A DNA stretch of 64,000 nt from NCBI GenBank assembly GCA_913009205.1, contig CAJVYC010000007.1:62001-126000 (forward strand), read 5' to 3'. The DNA comes from an uncultured Fluviicola sp. (GTDB lineage Bacteria; Bacteroidota; Bacteroidia; Flavobacteriales_D; Crocinitomicaceae). Every line of letters begins with the position of its first letter. The first letter of the stretch is position 1. This document shows, piece after piece, positions 20,715 to 30,677 of the stretch. Under the pieces are notes generated by a model, which was not told the DNA's origin, did not search any database, and saw only the letters and a program-made list of their open reading frames with translations. The translations under genes were made by a program, and so were the position numbers.

Positions 20715-21196
20715 TGGCAAACTGGTTCAAAAAAAAGAAAAGAGAAATCATCGCGAAAGACTTGTCAAAAACAGCTCTAAAGCGAATTGATTACCCGCCG
20801 AAAATCATCTTGGCTTGGAGTAAAGCGATTGAGGGCAATGATGAACTCATGCTTTGGCTCAAGGAAAATGGGTATGAAGAATTGACGATGGCCACTTTTG
20901 CAATCTACTTAAAAGAAGATGCAAGAAACTGGCTTCAAGACAATGGTTACGCACATTTATTGGCAATGATAAACGCCGCAGAAGGAAACGAAAGCGCGCA
21001 GCAATGGCTTAAAGTTCATGATTTCGAAATCCTCTATCACGTAGCTTTGGCAGTGGAAGAAGAACAAAGTAGCTGGGACTGGTTAGGGAAAAATGCACCT
21101 ATAGATTTGTTCCTGTTGGCCAAGTCTATAAAGAGAATCAAAGATCAAATCGAAGAAAATCACAATGATATTCATACTTTCAGACAGGATATTTAA
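20714..21196 (+). CDS. Hypothetical alpha-helical repeat protein
   Basis: 160 aa; TAATG overlap with the SpmAB-like gene; degenerate WL-x3-GY repeats. Confidence 0.8.
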   Translation: MANWFKKKKREIIAKDLSKTALKRIDYPPKIILAWSKAIEGNDELMLWLKENGYEELTMATFAIYLKEDARNWLQDNGYAHLLAMINAAEGNESAQQWLKVHDFEILYHVALAVEEEQSSWDWLGKNAPIDLFLLAKSIKRIKDQIEENHNDIHTFRQDI

Positions 21197-21234
21197 AGAA
21201 AGATTATCTTTGCCCAATCAATTTCAGACTAACG

Positions 21235-21981
21235 ATGATTAAAGGAAAAAAACTGGTTGTAATATTGCCTGCGTATAACGCGGAAAAGACCCTTAAGAAA
21301 ACGTATGACGAAATTCCTTTCGACATTGTTGACGACGTTGTTCTTGTGGACGACAAAAGTAGCGACAACACAGCTGCACTTGCGCGTGAAATAGGAATCA
21401 ATCACGTTATCGTTCACGAAAAGAACAAAGGCTATGGTGGAAATCAGAAGTCATGTTACAATAAAGCACTCGAATTGGATGCTGACATTGTTGTGATGCT
21501 TCATCCTGATTACCAATACACACCGATGTTAATTGAAAGCATGGCGCATTTAATTGCAAACGACCTCTACCCTGTTGTTATCGGATCTAGAATCCTTGGT
21601 AAAGGCGCTCGAAAAGGTGGAATGCCGCTTTACAAATATATAGCGAATCGTTTTTTAACGTTAAGTCAGAACATTCTAATGAAGCAAAAGCTTTCTGAAT
21701 ACCATACTGGTTTTAGAATGTTCTCAAAAGAAGTACTGACTGATATCAATTACAATATCAATTCTGACGATTTCATTTTCGATAATCAAATGCTCGCACA
21801 AATATTCTACGCAGGTCATGAAATTGCTGAAATCACATGCCCAACGAAATACTTCGAAGAAGCATCATCCATTAATTTGTCAAGAAGTACAACGTATGGA
21901 CTTGGAGTTCTTGGTGTTTCTTGGAAATACTTCTTCAATAAAATTGGATTGGTAAAATCTGACATCTTCCACAAGAAGTAA
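21235..21981 (+). CDS. Glycosyltransferase family 2
   Basis: VVILPAYNAEKTLKKTYDEIP, VVLVDDKSSDNT, DIVVMLHPDYQY. Confidence 0.93.
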   Translation: MIKGKKLVVILPAYNAEKTLKKTYDEIPFDIVDDVVLVDDKSSDNTAALAREIGINHVIVHEKNKGYGGNQKSCYNKALELDADIVVMLHPDYQYTPMLIESMAHLIANDLYPVVIGSRILGKGARKGGMPLYKYIANRFLTLSQNILMKQKLSEYHTGFRMFSKEVLTDINYNINSDDFIFDNQMLAQIFYAGHEIAEITCPTKYFEEASSINLSRSTTYGLGVLGVSWKYFFNKIGLVKSDIFHKK

Positions 21982-22208
21982 CGCTAACTAATGAAAGGGA
22001 ATCATCAGATGACCTGCTATGAACGGTCTATGTACCTTCTAAGTCTCTTCTGCAGACCTTTCACGAGATAAAGTCAGTAATATAGAAGTCAAATAAACCA
22101 CCAAATTGGTTGAATCCACACAACACCTTCTTAAAAACCAGAACCGATAGACAATAAACTTCTCTATAATTCGATTAACTTTATCGACCTAAAAGGAGCC
22201 AATAATTA

Positions 22209-23867
22209 ATGTCAAAATTCGAACAGTTAGCGAACAATCCCAAAAAGAGTATTCTATTCCTTTTTTTGTTGTCAGCTATTTTATTTATTGGTCTTGGGAA
22301 CACGCACTTATTTGATTGGGACGAAATAAATTTTGCTGAATCAGCGAGAGAAATGATGGCCAGCGGCGATTATTTAAGAGTTCAAATCAATTTCGAACCT
22401 TTCTGGGAAAAACCACCGTTGTTTTTTTGGTTTCAAGTGGCCTCAATGAAATTATTTGGTGTGAATGAGTTCGCAGCACGTTTCCCAAATGCAGTTTTCG
22501 GCTTCATTTATTTAATCTCGTTCTATTTTATTGGAAAGAAACACTTCTCTGCTAAATTTGGATTGATGTGGTCCTTGATTTTCTTTGCCACTATTCTGCC
22601 TCATATTTATTTCAAATCAGGAATTATTGACCCTGTTTTCAATTACTTCATTTTCATGTCCATTTACTTCATGATACTAGTCATTAGTGGAGATCATGAG
22701 AATAAGATGCATCTCGCGTTTATCGCAGGATTATTCAGCGGCTTGAGCGTCATCACCAAAGGTCCTGTTGGCCTCTTACTCCTAGGCCTGACCTTACTCG
22801 TTTATTTGATCATCAAAAAATTCAAACCTTTCCCTAAAGTTAAATTCATTGCTGGCTTCTTTTTCGGACTGCTTGTGATCATTTTTACGTGGTTGGGAGT
22901 CGAGTTTTACAACAACGGTACAGCGATCATTCAAAAATTCATTGAATACCAAGCCGAGTTGTTTAGCTCCGATGTTGCAGGACATGCACAACCGTTTTAC
23001 TACCATTTTGTTGTTGTCTTCTTCGGATGTTTTCCTATTTCAATATTGGCACTCCCATTACTTTTCAAACGACGATGGAATGTCTCTTTTGACTTTCACA
23101 CTTGGATGCTTTGTTTGTTTTGGGTTGTTCTCATCTTGTTCAGTATTGTCACAACGAAGATTATCCATTACTCTTCTATGACATGGATTCCGCTATCGTT
23201 TATGGCTGCTTTAACAGTTTACGAGGTAAGTTTGGGTGAATATTATTTTAAAAAGTCAATTCGAATTGCATTCATAACTTTGGGAGTTTTAATTGGAACC
23301 GCAATTCTAGCAGTCCCTATAATACTCATGAATAAGGAAATCTTAACTTCTAGAATGGAAGGTGGCTTTGCTCTGGATTCATTGAGTCAAAGCATTCCAT
23401 GGAGCGGATTTGAAATTAGCTCAGGACTCATCTTTATTGCAGGAATCATTCTTGCAGCAGTCTATTTGAAGAAAAATAAAATTGTTCACTTTGTAATGAC
23501 AATGACTGGAACGACGACAATTGCTCTGCTTCTTGCTCAATTCATGATTATCCCGAAGGTTGAACAGATTACTCAAGGCGCTGCAATTTCCTATTACAAG
23601 GATTTAAAAGGCAAAGATTGCTACGTGGAGTGCTATGGCTTCAAAAGCTATGCGCAATACTTCTACAAAGAGCAAAAACCAGGCTTGAGACCCATTCAAA
23701 AAACGTCTGCATGGTTCTTAGAAGGAAAGATTGACAAACCTCTTTATTTAATTACGAAGTCTGATTATTTAGCGCTGGATGAATGGAATAATTTCAAATT
23801 GATTAAAAATAAAGGCGGATTTAGACTTTACAAAAGAGAGGTTGGCGCTTTTAAGGAAGTTGAGTAA
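22209..23867 (+). CDS. ArnT/GT39-like membrane glycosyltransferase
   Basis: DWDEINFAESAREMMASGDYLRVQINFEPFWEKPPLFFW, multi-TM. Confidence 0.88.
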   Translation: MSKFEQLANNPKKSILFLFLLSAILFIGLGNTHLFDWDEINFAESAREMMASGDYLRVQINFEPFWEKPPLFFWFQVASMKLFGVNEFAARFPNAVFGFIYLISFYFIGKKHFSAKFGLMWSLIFFATILPHIYFKSGIIDPVFNYFIFMSIYFMILVISGDHENKMHLAFIAGLFSGLSVITKGPVGLLLLGLTLLVYLIIKKFKPFPKVKFIAGFFFGLLVIIFTWLGVEFYNNGTAIIQKFIEYQAELFSSDVAGHAQPFYYHFVVVFFGCFPISILALPLLFKRRWNVSFDFHTWMLCLFWVVLILFSIVTTKIIHYSSMTWIPLSFMAALTVYEVSLGEYYFKKSIRIAFITLGVLIGTAILAVPIILMNKEILTSRMEGGFALDSLSQSIPWSGFEISSGLIFIAGIILAAVYLKKNKIVHFVMTMTGTTTIALLLAQFMIIPKVEQITQGAAISYYKDLKGKDCYVECYGFKSYAQYFYKEQKPGLRPIQKTSAWFLEGKIDKPLYLITKSDYLALDEWNNFKLIKNKGGFRLYKREVGAFKEVE

Positions 23868-23959
23868 AAGCTCCAATTCAAACTTACGCCGCTTTGGATT
23901 GGCCATGAGGATTTCCTTACCAAAACCCAACAAGGACAAATATCATCTTAATTAAACAA

Positions 23960-24517
23960 TTATTGGCTAGAATAACTAACTTCTACAGCAGTAGCGCCTT
24001 TTCCATACTCCCTAAAGTCTGCGTCGTAAACTTCAAGACCTTCAAAATTCCTGAAAAACGAGCGCACCTCTTCTTTAAGAACTCCTAAACCGACACCATG
24101 AATAATGACAATCTTACGAATTCGTCTGCCTCTAACCTTTTTAAAGAAGGTTTTCAATTCATTCATTTGAGCACGAAGTATATCCGTGTTCGACCAGCCC
24201 GAATGTGTTTCTGTAATCTCTTCAATATGAAGGTCCAACTCCCAAACTTCAACGGGTTTTCTAGAACCAGTTAAGACACCTTTTGTGATTTGATGTTTTG
24301 CCCGTGAAAATGATTCATCCTCATTTAGCCCACGAATATCTTCGGCGTCGACATTGTACTCCTCGCTATACACAGCAGCAATTTCTGACTGCAGAAATTC
24401 TCTTTCAAATCCATCCGAATCGTCAATAACATAAAGACCTTGATTAGAAATTGATTGTATTATTCCACCTCCTGATTCGTTCAGGAACACGATTTTTTGA
24501 CCTACTTTAAATTTCAT
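23960..24517 (-). CDS. DUF2027/Smr domain-containing protein
   Basis: ELDLHIEEI, IRKIVIIHGVGLGVLKEEVR, VEVSY; ATG at 24517 preferred. Confidence 0.85.
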   Translation of the reverse strand: MKFKVGQKIVFLNESGGGIIQSISNQGLYVIDDSDGFEREFLQSEIAAVYSEEYNVDAEDIRGLNEDESFSRAKHQITKGVLTGSRKPVEVWELDLHIEEITETHSGWSNTDILRAQMNELKTFFKKVRGRRIRKIVIIHGVGLGVLKEEVRSFFRNFEGLEVYDADFREYGKGATAVEVSYSSQ

Positions 24518-25473
24518 TACATATAGAAAACGGACCAGATCCAAGGCCAATCAAGGACGAAATAAAGTCCAATGGGAATTAAAAAAGAACCGATCCAAGA
24601 AAAGAGGATCATAAATTTGAAAAATACCGAAGCATCTCTTTCAAGTGGCGCTATCAAGACACTGTTCACTTGACTTGCTATGAGAGGATCAGTTTGATCT
24701 TCAGACAAATGATCGATGTATTTTTGAAGTTGAGGTGTATTTTTAATAATCACCTCTTTGATCTTCGCATAATCTTTATTGCTTAAAAGGTTGTATGAAG
24801 TTGCATAATCGACATTTACCTGCTTCAATTCTTTGTGCATTTGATATTGCTTTTGAAGAGCGCGAACTCTGAATCCCATAAAGAATCCAAAAATAATTAA
24901 TAGATAACCATAGTGAGGAATATAGAACCCTACGGCAATAATTGCAACAGACGAAATAAAAGCGAAAACCATTAAGAACATCTCATGATTTCTTGTTGCG
25001 AATAATTTAAGCATCTGTCCACCGTCCAATGGATCTAAAGGCACTAAATTAATGAGGTTTAAAAGGATAAACAACGCACCAAAAGGAAGCATCCAATCGG
25101 TGTGAAAAAAGCTCCCATACCACATGATAATACCTCCAATTATAACTCCAGGTAATGGTCCTGCAAGGATCACTAAAAAACTCTGTTTCTGCGAGAAATT
25201 ATTTTTCTTCCCTTGGACGAAAGCCCCCATCAAAGGTACAAACAGCATTCTAACATTTTCATATTTGAAATACTTCATTGCTACGAAGTGCCCCAATTCA
25301 TGAACAATTAATACACCCATTAAATATACGATAAAATTAATTTCATCACTCCCGAAAAACAAGACAAACACAAGAACAAATAAAACCAACGAAAATACAG
25401 TCAAAGAGAGACTACTCTTCTGTTTACTTTCCAATAAATCAGGTTTTTGTGGATAAAAATCAAAATCTTCCAT
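24517..25473 (-). CDS. Site-2 protease family (M50) membrane metalloprotease
   Basis: VHELGHFVAMKYF; NLVPLDPLDGGQM. Confidence 0.9.
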   Translation of the reverse strand: MEDFDFYPQKPDLLESKQKSSLSLTVFSLVLFVLVFVLFFGSDEINFIVYLMGVLIVHELGHFVAMKYFKYENVRMLFVPLMGAFVQGKKNNFSQKQSFLVILAGPLPGVIIGGIIMWYGSFFHTDWMLPFGALFILLNLINLVPLDPLDGGQMLKLFATRNHEMFLMVFAFISSVAIIAVGFYIPHYGYLLIIFGFFMGFRVRALQKQYQMHKELKQVNVDYATSYNLLSNKDYAKIKEVIIKNTPQLQKYIDHLSEDQTDPLIASQVNSVLIAPLERDASVFFKFMILFSWIGSFLIPIGLYFVLDWPWIWSVFYM

Positions 25474-25523
25474 AACGCTTAAAGTTATTTAGAAAAATTG
25501 AAATAGGAGTAAATCTCTTCAGA

Positions 25524-26492
25524 TTACTTTGTCAAGGCAGCAAAATCTTTTGCAAAATAGGTCAGAATTCCATCCGCACCAGCACGACGAATACTTAAAA
25601 GCATTTCACTCATGGCCGAATCATAATCCAACCAACCATTTTGACATGCAGCGTGGATCATAGCATATTCACCACTTACATTGTATGCCGTAATTGGAAT
25701 ATTAAACCTCTCTTTTAGTATGTGAATGATATCCAAATAACATGTCGCAGGTTTCACCATTATAATATCTGCACCTTCTTCAAAGTCAAGTTGTGCTTCA
25801 AGAAGTGCTTCTCGTTTGTTTCTCGGATTCATTTGATACGTTTTCTTATCCCCACCTTTTGGAGCCGAATCCAATGCCTCTCTAAATGGACCGTAAAAAG
25901 CACTTGCATATTTAGCCGAGTAGGACATAATGCTCACGTCTGTGAAGTCATTGTCGTCCAGAACCGATCGAATGTAACCGATTCGACCATCCATCATGTC
26001 GCTTGGGCCAATGATATCAATTCCAGCCTGTGCCTGCGCCAAAGACATCTTCGCCAAAATAGGAAGAGTTTTATCGTTTAAGATTTCTCCATTTTCAACA
26101 AAACCATCGTGTCCATCGCTCGAATAGGGATCCATTGCGACATCACTCATCAAAACTAAATTTGGAAATTCGGCCTTAATTTTTTGAATTGCGTCCAAAT
26201 AAAAATTATCGTCGGCATAACTGTAAGAAGCGATTTTGTCCTTTTTAGACTCATTTACTGCTGGAAAGAGAACATATTTATCAATACCCAAAGAAACACA
26301 ATGCTCAATTTCTGGAAGCAAGGTATCTAAAGACCACCTGAAATTATTGGGTAATGACTTAATTTCTGATTTAATTCCATTACCATCTTCAATAAATAGA
26401 GGGTAAATCAAATTCTGAACTCCTAATTGAGTTTCTTCAATCATACTTCTTATTGCATGATTTTTTCGATTTCTTCTTGGTCTAATATTCAT
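25524..26492 (-). CDS. hemB: Porphobilinogen synthase
   Basis: RPRRNRKN..LIYPLFIEDG; DIIGPSDMMDGRI; MVKPATCYLDII; YNVSGEYAMI. Confidence 0.97.
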   Translation of the reverse strand: MNIRPRRNRKNHAIRSMIEETQLGVQNLIYPLFIEDGNGIKSEIKSLPNNFRWSLDTLLPEIEHCVSLGIDKYVLFPAVNESKKDKIASYSYADDNFYLDAIQKIKAEFPNLVLMSDVAMDPYSSDGHDGFVENGEILNDKTLPILAKMSLAQAQAGIDIIGPSDMMDGRIGYIRSVLDDNDFTDVSIMSYSAKYASAFYGPFREALDSAPKGGDKKTYQMNPRNKREALLEAQLDFEEGADIIMVKPATCYLDIIHILKERFNIPITAYNVSGEYAMIHAACQNGWLDYDSAMSEMLLSIRRAGADGILTYFAKDFAALTK

Positions 26493-26636
26493 ATAAAACT
26501 TGATCTAAACAAAATTAACATTTCGCTCGTAATATCTTGATTGTGCTACTTTTACCTTTCAGGATTAGACCCAATAAAAAGCCCATGCTGCCGATTAATC
26601 TGATAACAAGAGCTCAATATTTATATCGTTTTCTTC

Positions 26637-27383
26637 TTACATCAACATACCACCACAAACGTTAATTGTTTGTCCAGTAATATAGCTTGACATATCTGAT
26701 CCCAAGAAAACTACTAAGTCTGCAACATCTTTAGGTGTCCCTCCTCTTTTCAAAGGAATTGACTTTCTCCATTCCGCAACAACAGCTTCGTCTAATTCAG
26801 CAGTCATTTCAGTTTCGATAAATCCAGGAGCAATAGCATTGCAACGAATACTTCTAGATCCCAACTCCTGAGCGATAGATTTTGAGAATCCTATCAATCC
26901 AGCTTTAGAAGCCGCATAGTTTGATTGACCAGCGTTTCCGCTAACTCCAACAACTGAAGACATATTAATTATTGAACCCTTTCTAGCCTTTAGCATTGGA
27001 CGCATAACGGCTTTGGTCAAGTTGAATGCCGATTTTAAATTCGTATTCATTACTTCATCCCATTGTTCCTCGCTCATTCGCATTAACAATGTATCTCTCG
27101 TAATTCCTGCGTTGTTTACAAGAATATCAATAGCTCCGAATGTTTCAACTACTTGATCAACTACCTCTTGCGCTGCGTCGAATTTGGATGCATCAGATTT
27201 AAAACCTTTTACTGTTCCTCCGCTAGATGATAATTCTGCTTCTAAAGCTTTGGTTCTGTCAACAGAAGAAAGATATGTAAAGGCAACTTTTGCTCCATGT
27301 TTAATACATTCTTTTGCAATCGACTTACCAATTCCTCTTGAGGCTCCAGTAATTAAAACAACTTTATCTTCCAATAATTTCAT
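26637..27383 (-). CDS. fabG: 3-oxoacyl-[ACP] reductase
   Basis: TGASRGIGKSIA, NNAGITRDTLLMRM, YAASKAGLIGFSKS, CGGMLM. Confidence 0.95.
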   Translation of the reverse strand: MKLLEDKVVLITGASRGIGKSIAKECIKHGAKVAFTYLSSVDRTKALEAELSSSGGTVKGFKSDASKFDAAQEVVDQVVETFGAIDILVNNAGITRDTLLMRMSEEQWDEVMNTNLKSAFNLTKAVMRPMLKARKGSIINMSSVVGVSGNAGQSNYAASKAGLIGFSKSIAQELGSRSIRCNAIAPGFIETEMTAELDEAVVAEWRKSIPLKRGGTPKDVADLVVFLGSDMSSYITGQTINVCGGMLM

Positions 27384-27709
27384 ACTTCTGATTTTTGCCG
27401 CTAAGTTAATAAAAAGAGTCCGTTTTTTATATTATTCATCCTTCGACTTCAATAAATCTGAATCTAAATTATTAATCGATGATTCACCCAAAATTGGATT
27501 CTTCAAAGATTGAAAATGAACGATCCATCAAAGAAATTAAATTCTCTTCCTCTGACAAAATAGATTGGATGAAACATTGGAAATATTCAACTAGTAGTTT
27601 GATTAACGGTACTAAACAGATTTATTGCACAAATTAAGCACAGATTTTGTTGTAAAAGATAGGAATGAAAGCAGTAAAGTTTGGCTTTGCTGCTTCCCTT
27701 TTTAAAGAC

Positions 27710-29461
27710 TTAATTAAAGAAATCCCAAGTCAAGCCAACACGAAGACGAGTTGATGAAATTGGAAATCCAAATTGCTCATTGGTCCTTCTATCGCTCCAA
27801 AAGTAACCAATGTTTTCATACCTAACATAGAATCTAAACTCCTCTATTCCAAAGGTTGCAAAAGCATGAAGGTTCAAAAGTGAATTGGTTTGATTCTCGC
27901 CTGGAGCAAAGAACATGTTGTATGAATCCATCGCTGGCACATACACGCGATTGTTAAATTTGGTGGTGTACGATGCGTCGACTCCTAACACAGCTTCGAG
28001 CTTCTTCGCCTCAAACAGCCTTGCTTTAAAGTAAACTCTAGTGTAGGCTTGAAAAGATGGTAAATATCCATTGTTATCGAATGAATAAACCAACGTTGGC
28101 ATAATATTGAAATTACCAAGTGCCAAATGCGCCTTCGCTTTAACAGAACCAAATGAGAATGAATTCAAAGAATCATTGCGCCACAGATCTCCATCAAAAA
28201 TATAAGCAGATGAAAGCGAATTAAAATCTCCACTCACAACAAAATTGAAAACAGAATCTTTCACATTCCAATTCAAGTTCCCACCTACTTTCAGTGCTGT
28301 TTGTTTCTCAATGCTCGTTAAGACATAAGAAAAATTATTAGCAAAATAAGATCGTTGAAATGGATCTGGAGCAGAATTCTTCAAAACCAACCCTGCGACC
28401 ACTTTAAGCTTTCCGTTCTTGTATTTCAATTTAGCCTCTTCGCTCCATTCATTAAAGCCACCAATTAAATTTAAGCGAGTTTCGTTCGTAAGAACTAAGT
28501 CTTTAATTCTAATTCGAGCGTTTGTAGTGAAACTAATTTCATTCGTATCTCTGTTGACACCTAAATTCTGGAAATTCCAATAGCCATGTTCTATTAGGGC
28601 ATCTAAATACAATTGCGATTTACGATTGGAATAGTATGCTCCACCGGCATTTCGAATCCTTGCCCAATTGAATTGATCTCTCGTTTTAGAAGAGTCAATG
28701 TTAATTGAACTATAAATTGCGGAAAGGTTATCTATTTCTAGGTATTCACGGTTCGTGATCGTATAATGGTGATGTGTTGTTAAACCAAAATGATTGAGTG
28801 AGTCTGGACTAAAATTGAAATAATTTTTAAGAAAAGCGGAACCCAATTTCACTGAGCTGCTTGCATCCGTTTTATTTATAGCGGCAAATTCTAATCCCAA
28901 GGTGTCGATTACATCATAATTCGAAGTAGAATTTACTACCCCACCTGAATGCGCTAAATCCCAAGATTGAAAACTAGCTTTTAATTGAAAGCTGTATCCC
29001 TTGGCATCACGTTGCAATTGAGTCCTAAGATTGTTCTCACTATACCCCGAATTTTGAATGTATCCAAGTCCAGCATTCCGGTCGTATTTTAAATTAAAGA
29101 GAAAATGCTCAGAAAATGCTTGACTATAATCCAAACGAACGAATTGCGATCCTTGCCCACCGAATGAATATGCAAAGCCTAAATGAGGAATCGCTGAAAA
29201 CCTTAAAGGATCAAATTTTGTGAATCGTTGAAACTTGCGGGAGCTTAAATCTTGATAAAGACTATTGGTTGATAATCCATTTAAGCTAAGCGTTGATATT
29301 CCACCTTCGAAGGTTGAAGGAAGATCTGCAATACTTATATCGAACGTATCAATTGCACCTCCAGTCTTCTGCTGATATCGCACTGTATCAGGATCCAAGT
29401 CAATTTGACCGAACACTGATAACGAGCTAAGAAACATAAAAACGAAGCTTATTTTTTTCAT
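27710..29461 (-). CDS. Putative porin
   Basis: Signal peptide; beta-barrel-like aromatic periodicity; C-terminal RVGLTWDFFN; ATG at 29461 preferred. Confidence 0.7.
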   Translation of the reverse strand: MKKISFVFMFLSSLSVFGQIDLDPDTVRYQQKTGGAIDTFDISIADLPSTFEGGISTLSLNGLSTNSLYQDLSSRKFQRFTKFDPLRFSAIPHLGFAYSFGGQGSQFVRLDYSQAFSEHFLFNLKYDRNAGLGYIQNSGYSENNLRTQLQRDAKGYSFQLKASFQSWDLAHSGGVVNSTSNYDVIDTLGLEFAAINKTDASSSVKLGSAFLKNYFNFSPDSLNHFGLTTHHHYTITNREYLEIDNLSAIYSSINIDSSKTRDQFNWARIRNAGGAYYSNRKSQLYLDALIEHGYWNFQNLGVNRDTNEISFTTNARIRIKDLVLTNETRLNLIGGFNEWSEEAKLKYKNGKLKVVAGLVLKNSAPDPFQRSYFANNFSYVLTSIEKQTALKVGGNLNWNVKDSVFNFVVSGDFNSLSSAYIFDGDLWRNDSLNSFSFGSVKAKAHLALGNFNIMPTLVYSFDNNGYLPSFQAYTRVYFKARLFEAKKLEAVLGVDASYTTKFNNRVYVPAMDSYNMFFAPGENQTNSLLNLHAFATFGIEEFRFYVRYENIGYFWSDRRTNEQFGFPISSTRLRVGLTWDFFN

Positions 29462-29490
29462 ACGCTTTCCTTGGAACGTAAATTTATACA

Positions 29491-29527
29491 AAAAAAGGGG
29501 CAGCCCGACATAATCAGGAGCCCCTTG
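29491..29527 (-). terminator. Terminator of rpsT
   Basis: Minus strand AAGGGGCTCC...GGGCTGCCCCTTTTTTT hairpin plus T-run. Confidence 0.65.
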
Positions 29528-29548
29528 TAAGGTCTTTAAAAAGTTAGA

Positions 29549-29800
29549 CTAAAGGTTATTTACCTTAACTTGAAGTCCAGATTTTAAATTAGCTGCTTTG
29601 TTATCGTGAATAACATTCGTTTTAGCCAATTTATCAATCATTGTAACAACAGACGGTAACATTGCCTCAGCTTCTTTCTTGCTAGTCAATTCTCTTAACG
29701 TACGAATTGCGTTACGTGTTGTTTTGTGTTGATACTTGTTACGAAGTCTTTTAGATTCGTTCGATCTGATTCTTTTCAGTGCTGACTTATGATTCGCCAT
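29549..29800 (-). CDS. rpsT: 30S ribosomal protein S20
   Basis: [35 protein letters not shown]. Confidence 0.98.
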   Translation of the reverse strand: MANHKSALKRIRSNESKRLRNKYQHKTTRNAIRTLRELTSKKEAEAMLPSVVTMIDKLAKTNVIHDNKAANLKSGLQVKVNNL

Positions 29801-29833
29801 ATTTTCTCTTTTTTTTTAAACTCTTAATAACTG

Positions 29834-29905
29834 TAGCCCATAGGAGAATCGAACTCCTGTTTCCAGGATGAAAACCTGGCGTCCTAACCACTAGACGAAT
29901 GGGCC
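29834..29905 (-). tRNA. tRNA-Glu (TTC anticodon)
   Basis: GGCCCATTCGTCTAGTGGTTAGGACGCCAGGTTTTCATCCTGGAAACAGGAGTTCGATTCTCCTATGGGCTA; cloverleaf drawn by eye. Confidence 0.95.
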
Positions 29906-29989
29906 AAAATTTATTTCAACATCCCCGTTTTTGGGAGTGCAAATATATAGTGAAATTCTTTAATGACAAACGGTTTGAATGATTTTTTC

Positions 29990-30676
29990 TTAAAAATTAT
30001 CGCCTCTTTCTTTAGAGAACTTGAATCCTAGTCTTTTACCTGTTGCAATTTGAAGGTCTGAACTGATTTCTTGAATCTGCATTACTGTAACTTCTTGGAT
30101 CAATTCATAAGGTGGAGTAATCAAGTCAAACTCAATGGCAAAATCTATTGCAGCCTGTACAATGTCACGAATCAACTTAGCAGTTAGCTTACTGTTTTCT
30201 AAATCCTTAAACATCCCTCCGAGATCCCCTTTTCCCTCTACCATGCATTTTTCATCATGGTTCATAAAAACGCGTCCAATCAAATAACCTGAATCATTAA
30301 AGCGATTTTTCTCGTAAGATTCGGCCAAAAAATTATAGATATTAATGATTCCAAAATAACCATTTGCACCATTTCTTTTCAAATAATCAGTTTCCCATAA
30401 AGGATTGTCATCTTCAAGTCTAAAAATATTTTGGTGCAATTGAAAGACCAAAACATCACTCCCGATATAAGCAATAAACTCATGATCCCCCTTGTCATCA
30501 AACTTTAAACGGACTCGATCATCATTAACTTCCTTTCTATAAGCAGCAATTTCATTTTTAACGGCTTTTTTAAAAAGTTCAAGAATACCTTCAGAAAAAT
30601 CTGCAACATCTTGTTTTACGGCAGCTTTATTGATTAATAAATCAATAATTTTTGAACGAACATTTGTCTTTCCCAT
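29990..30676 (-). CDS. Conserved-looking hypothetical protein
   Basis: Long ORF immediately downstream of proS on the same strand; ATG at 30676 preferred. Confidence 0.8.
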   Translation of the reverse strand: MGKTNVRSKIIDLLINKAAVKQDVADFSEGILELFKKAVKNEIAAYRKEVNDDRVRLKFDDKGDHEFIAYIGSDVLVFQLHQNIFRLEDDNPLWETDYLKRNGANGYFGIINIYNFLAESYEKNRFNDSGYLIGRVFMNHDEKCMVEGKGDLGGMFKDLENSKLTAKLIRDIVQAAIDFAIEFDLITPPYELIQEVTVMQIQEISSDLQIATGKRLGFKFSKERGDNF

Positions 30677-30677
30677 T

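Noticed and set aside
21985-22205. Intergenic region before GT39 as a hidden gene or ncRNA
   Set aside because: No coherent reading frame or convincing hairpin found by eye.
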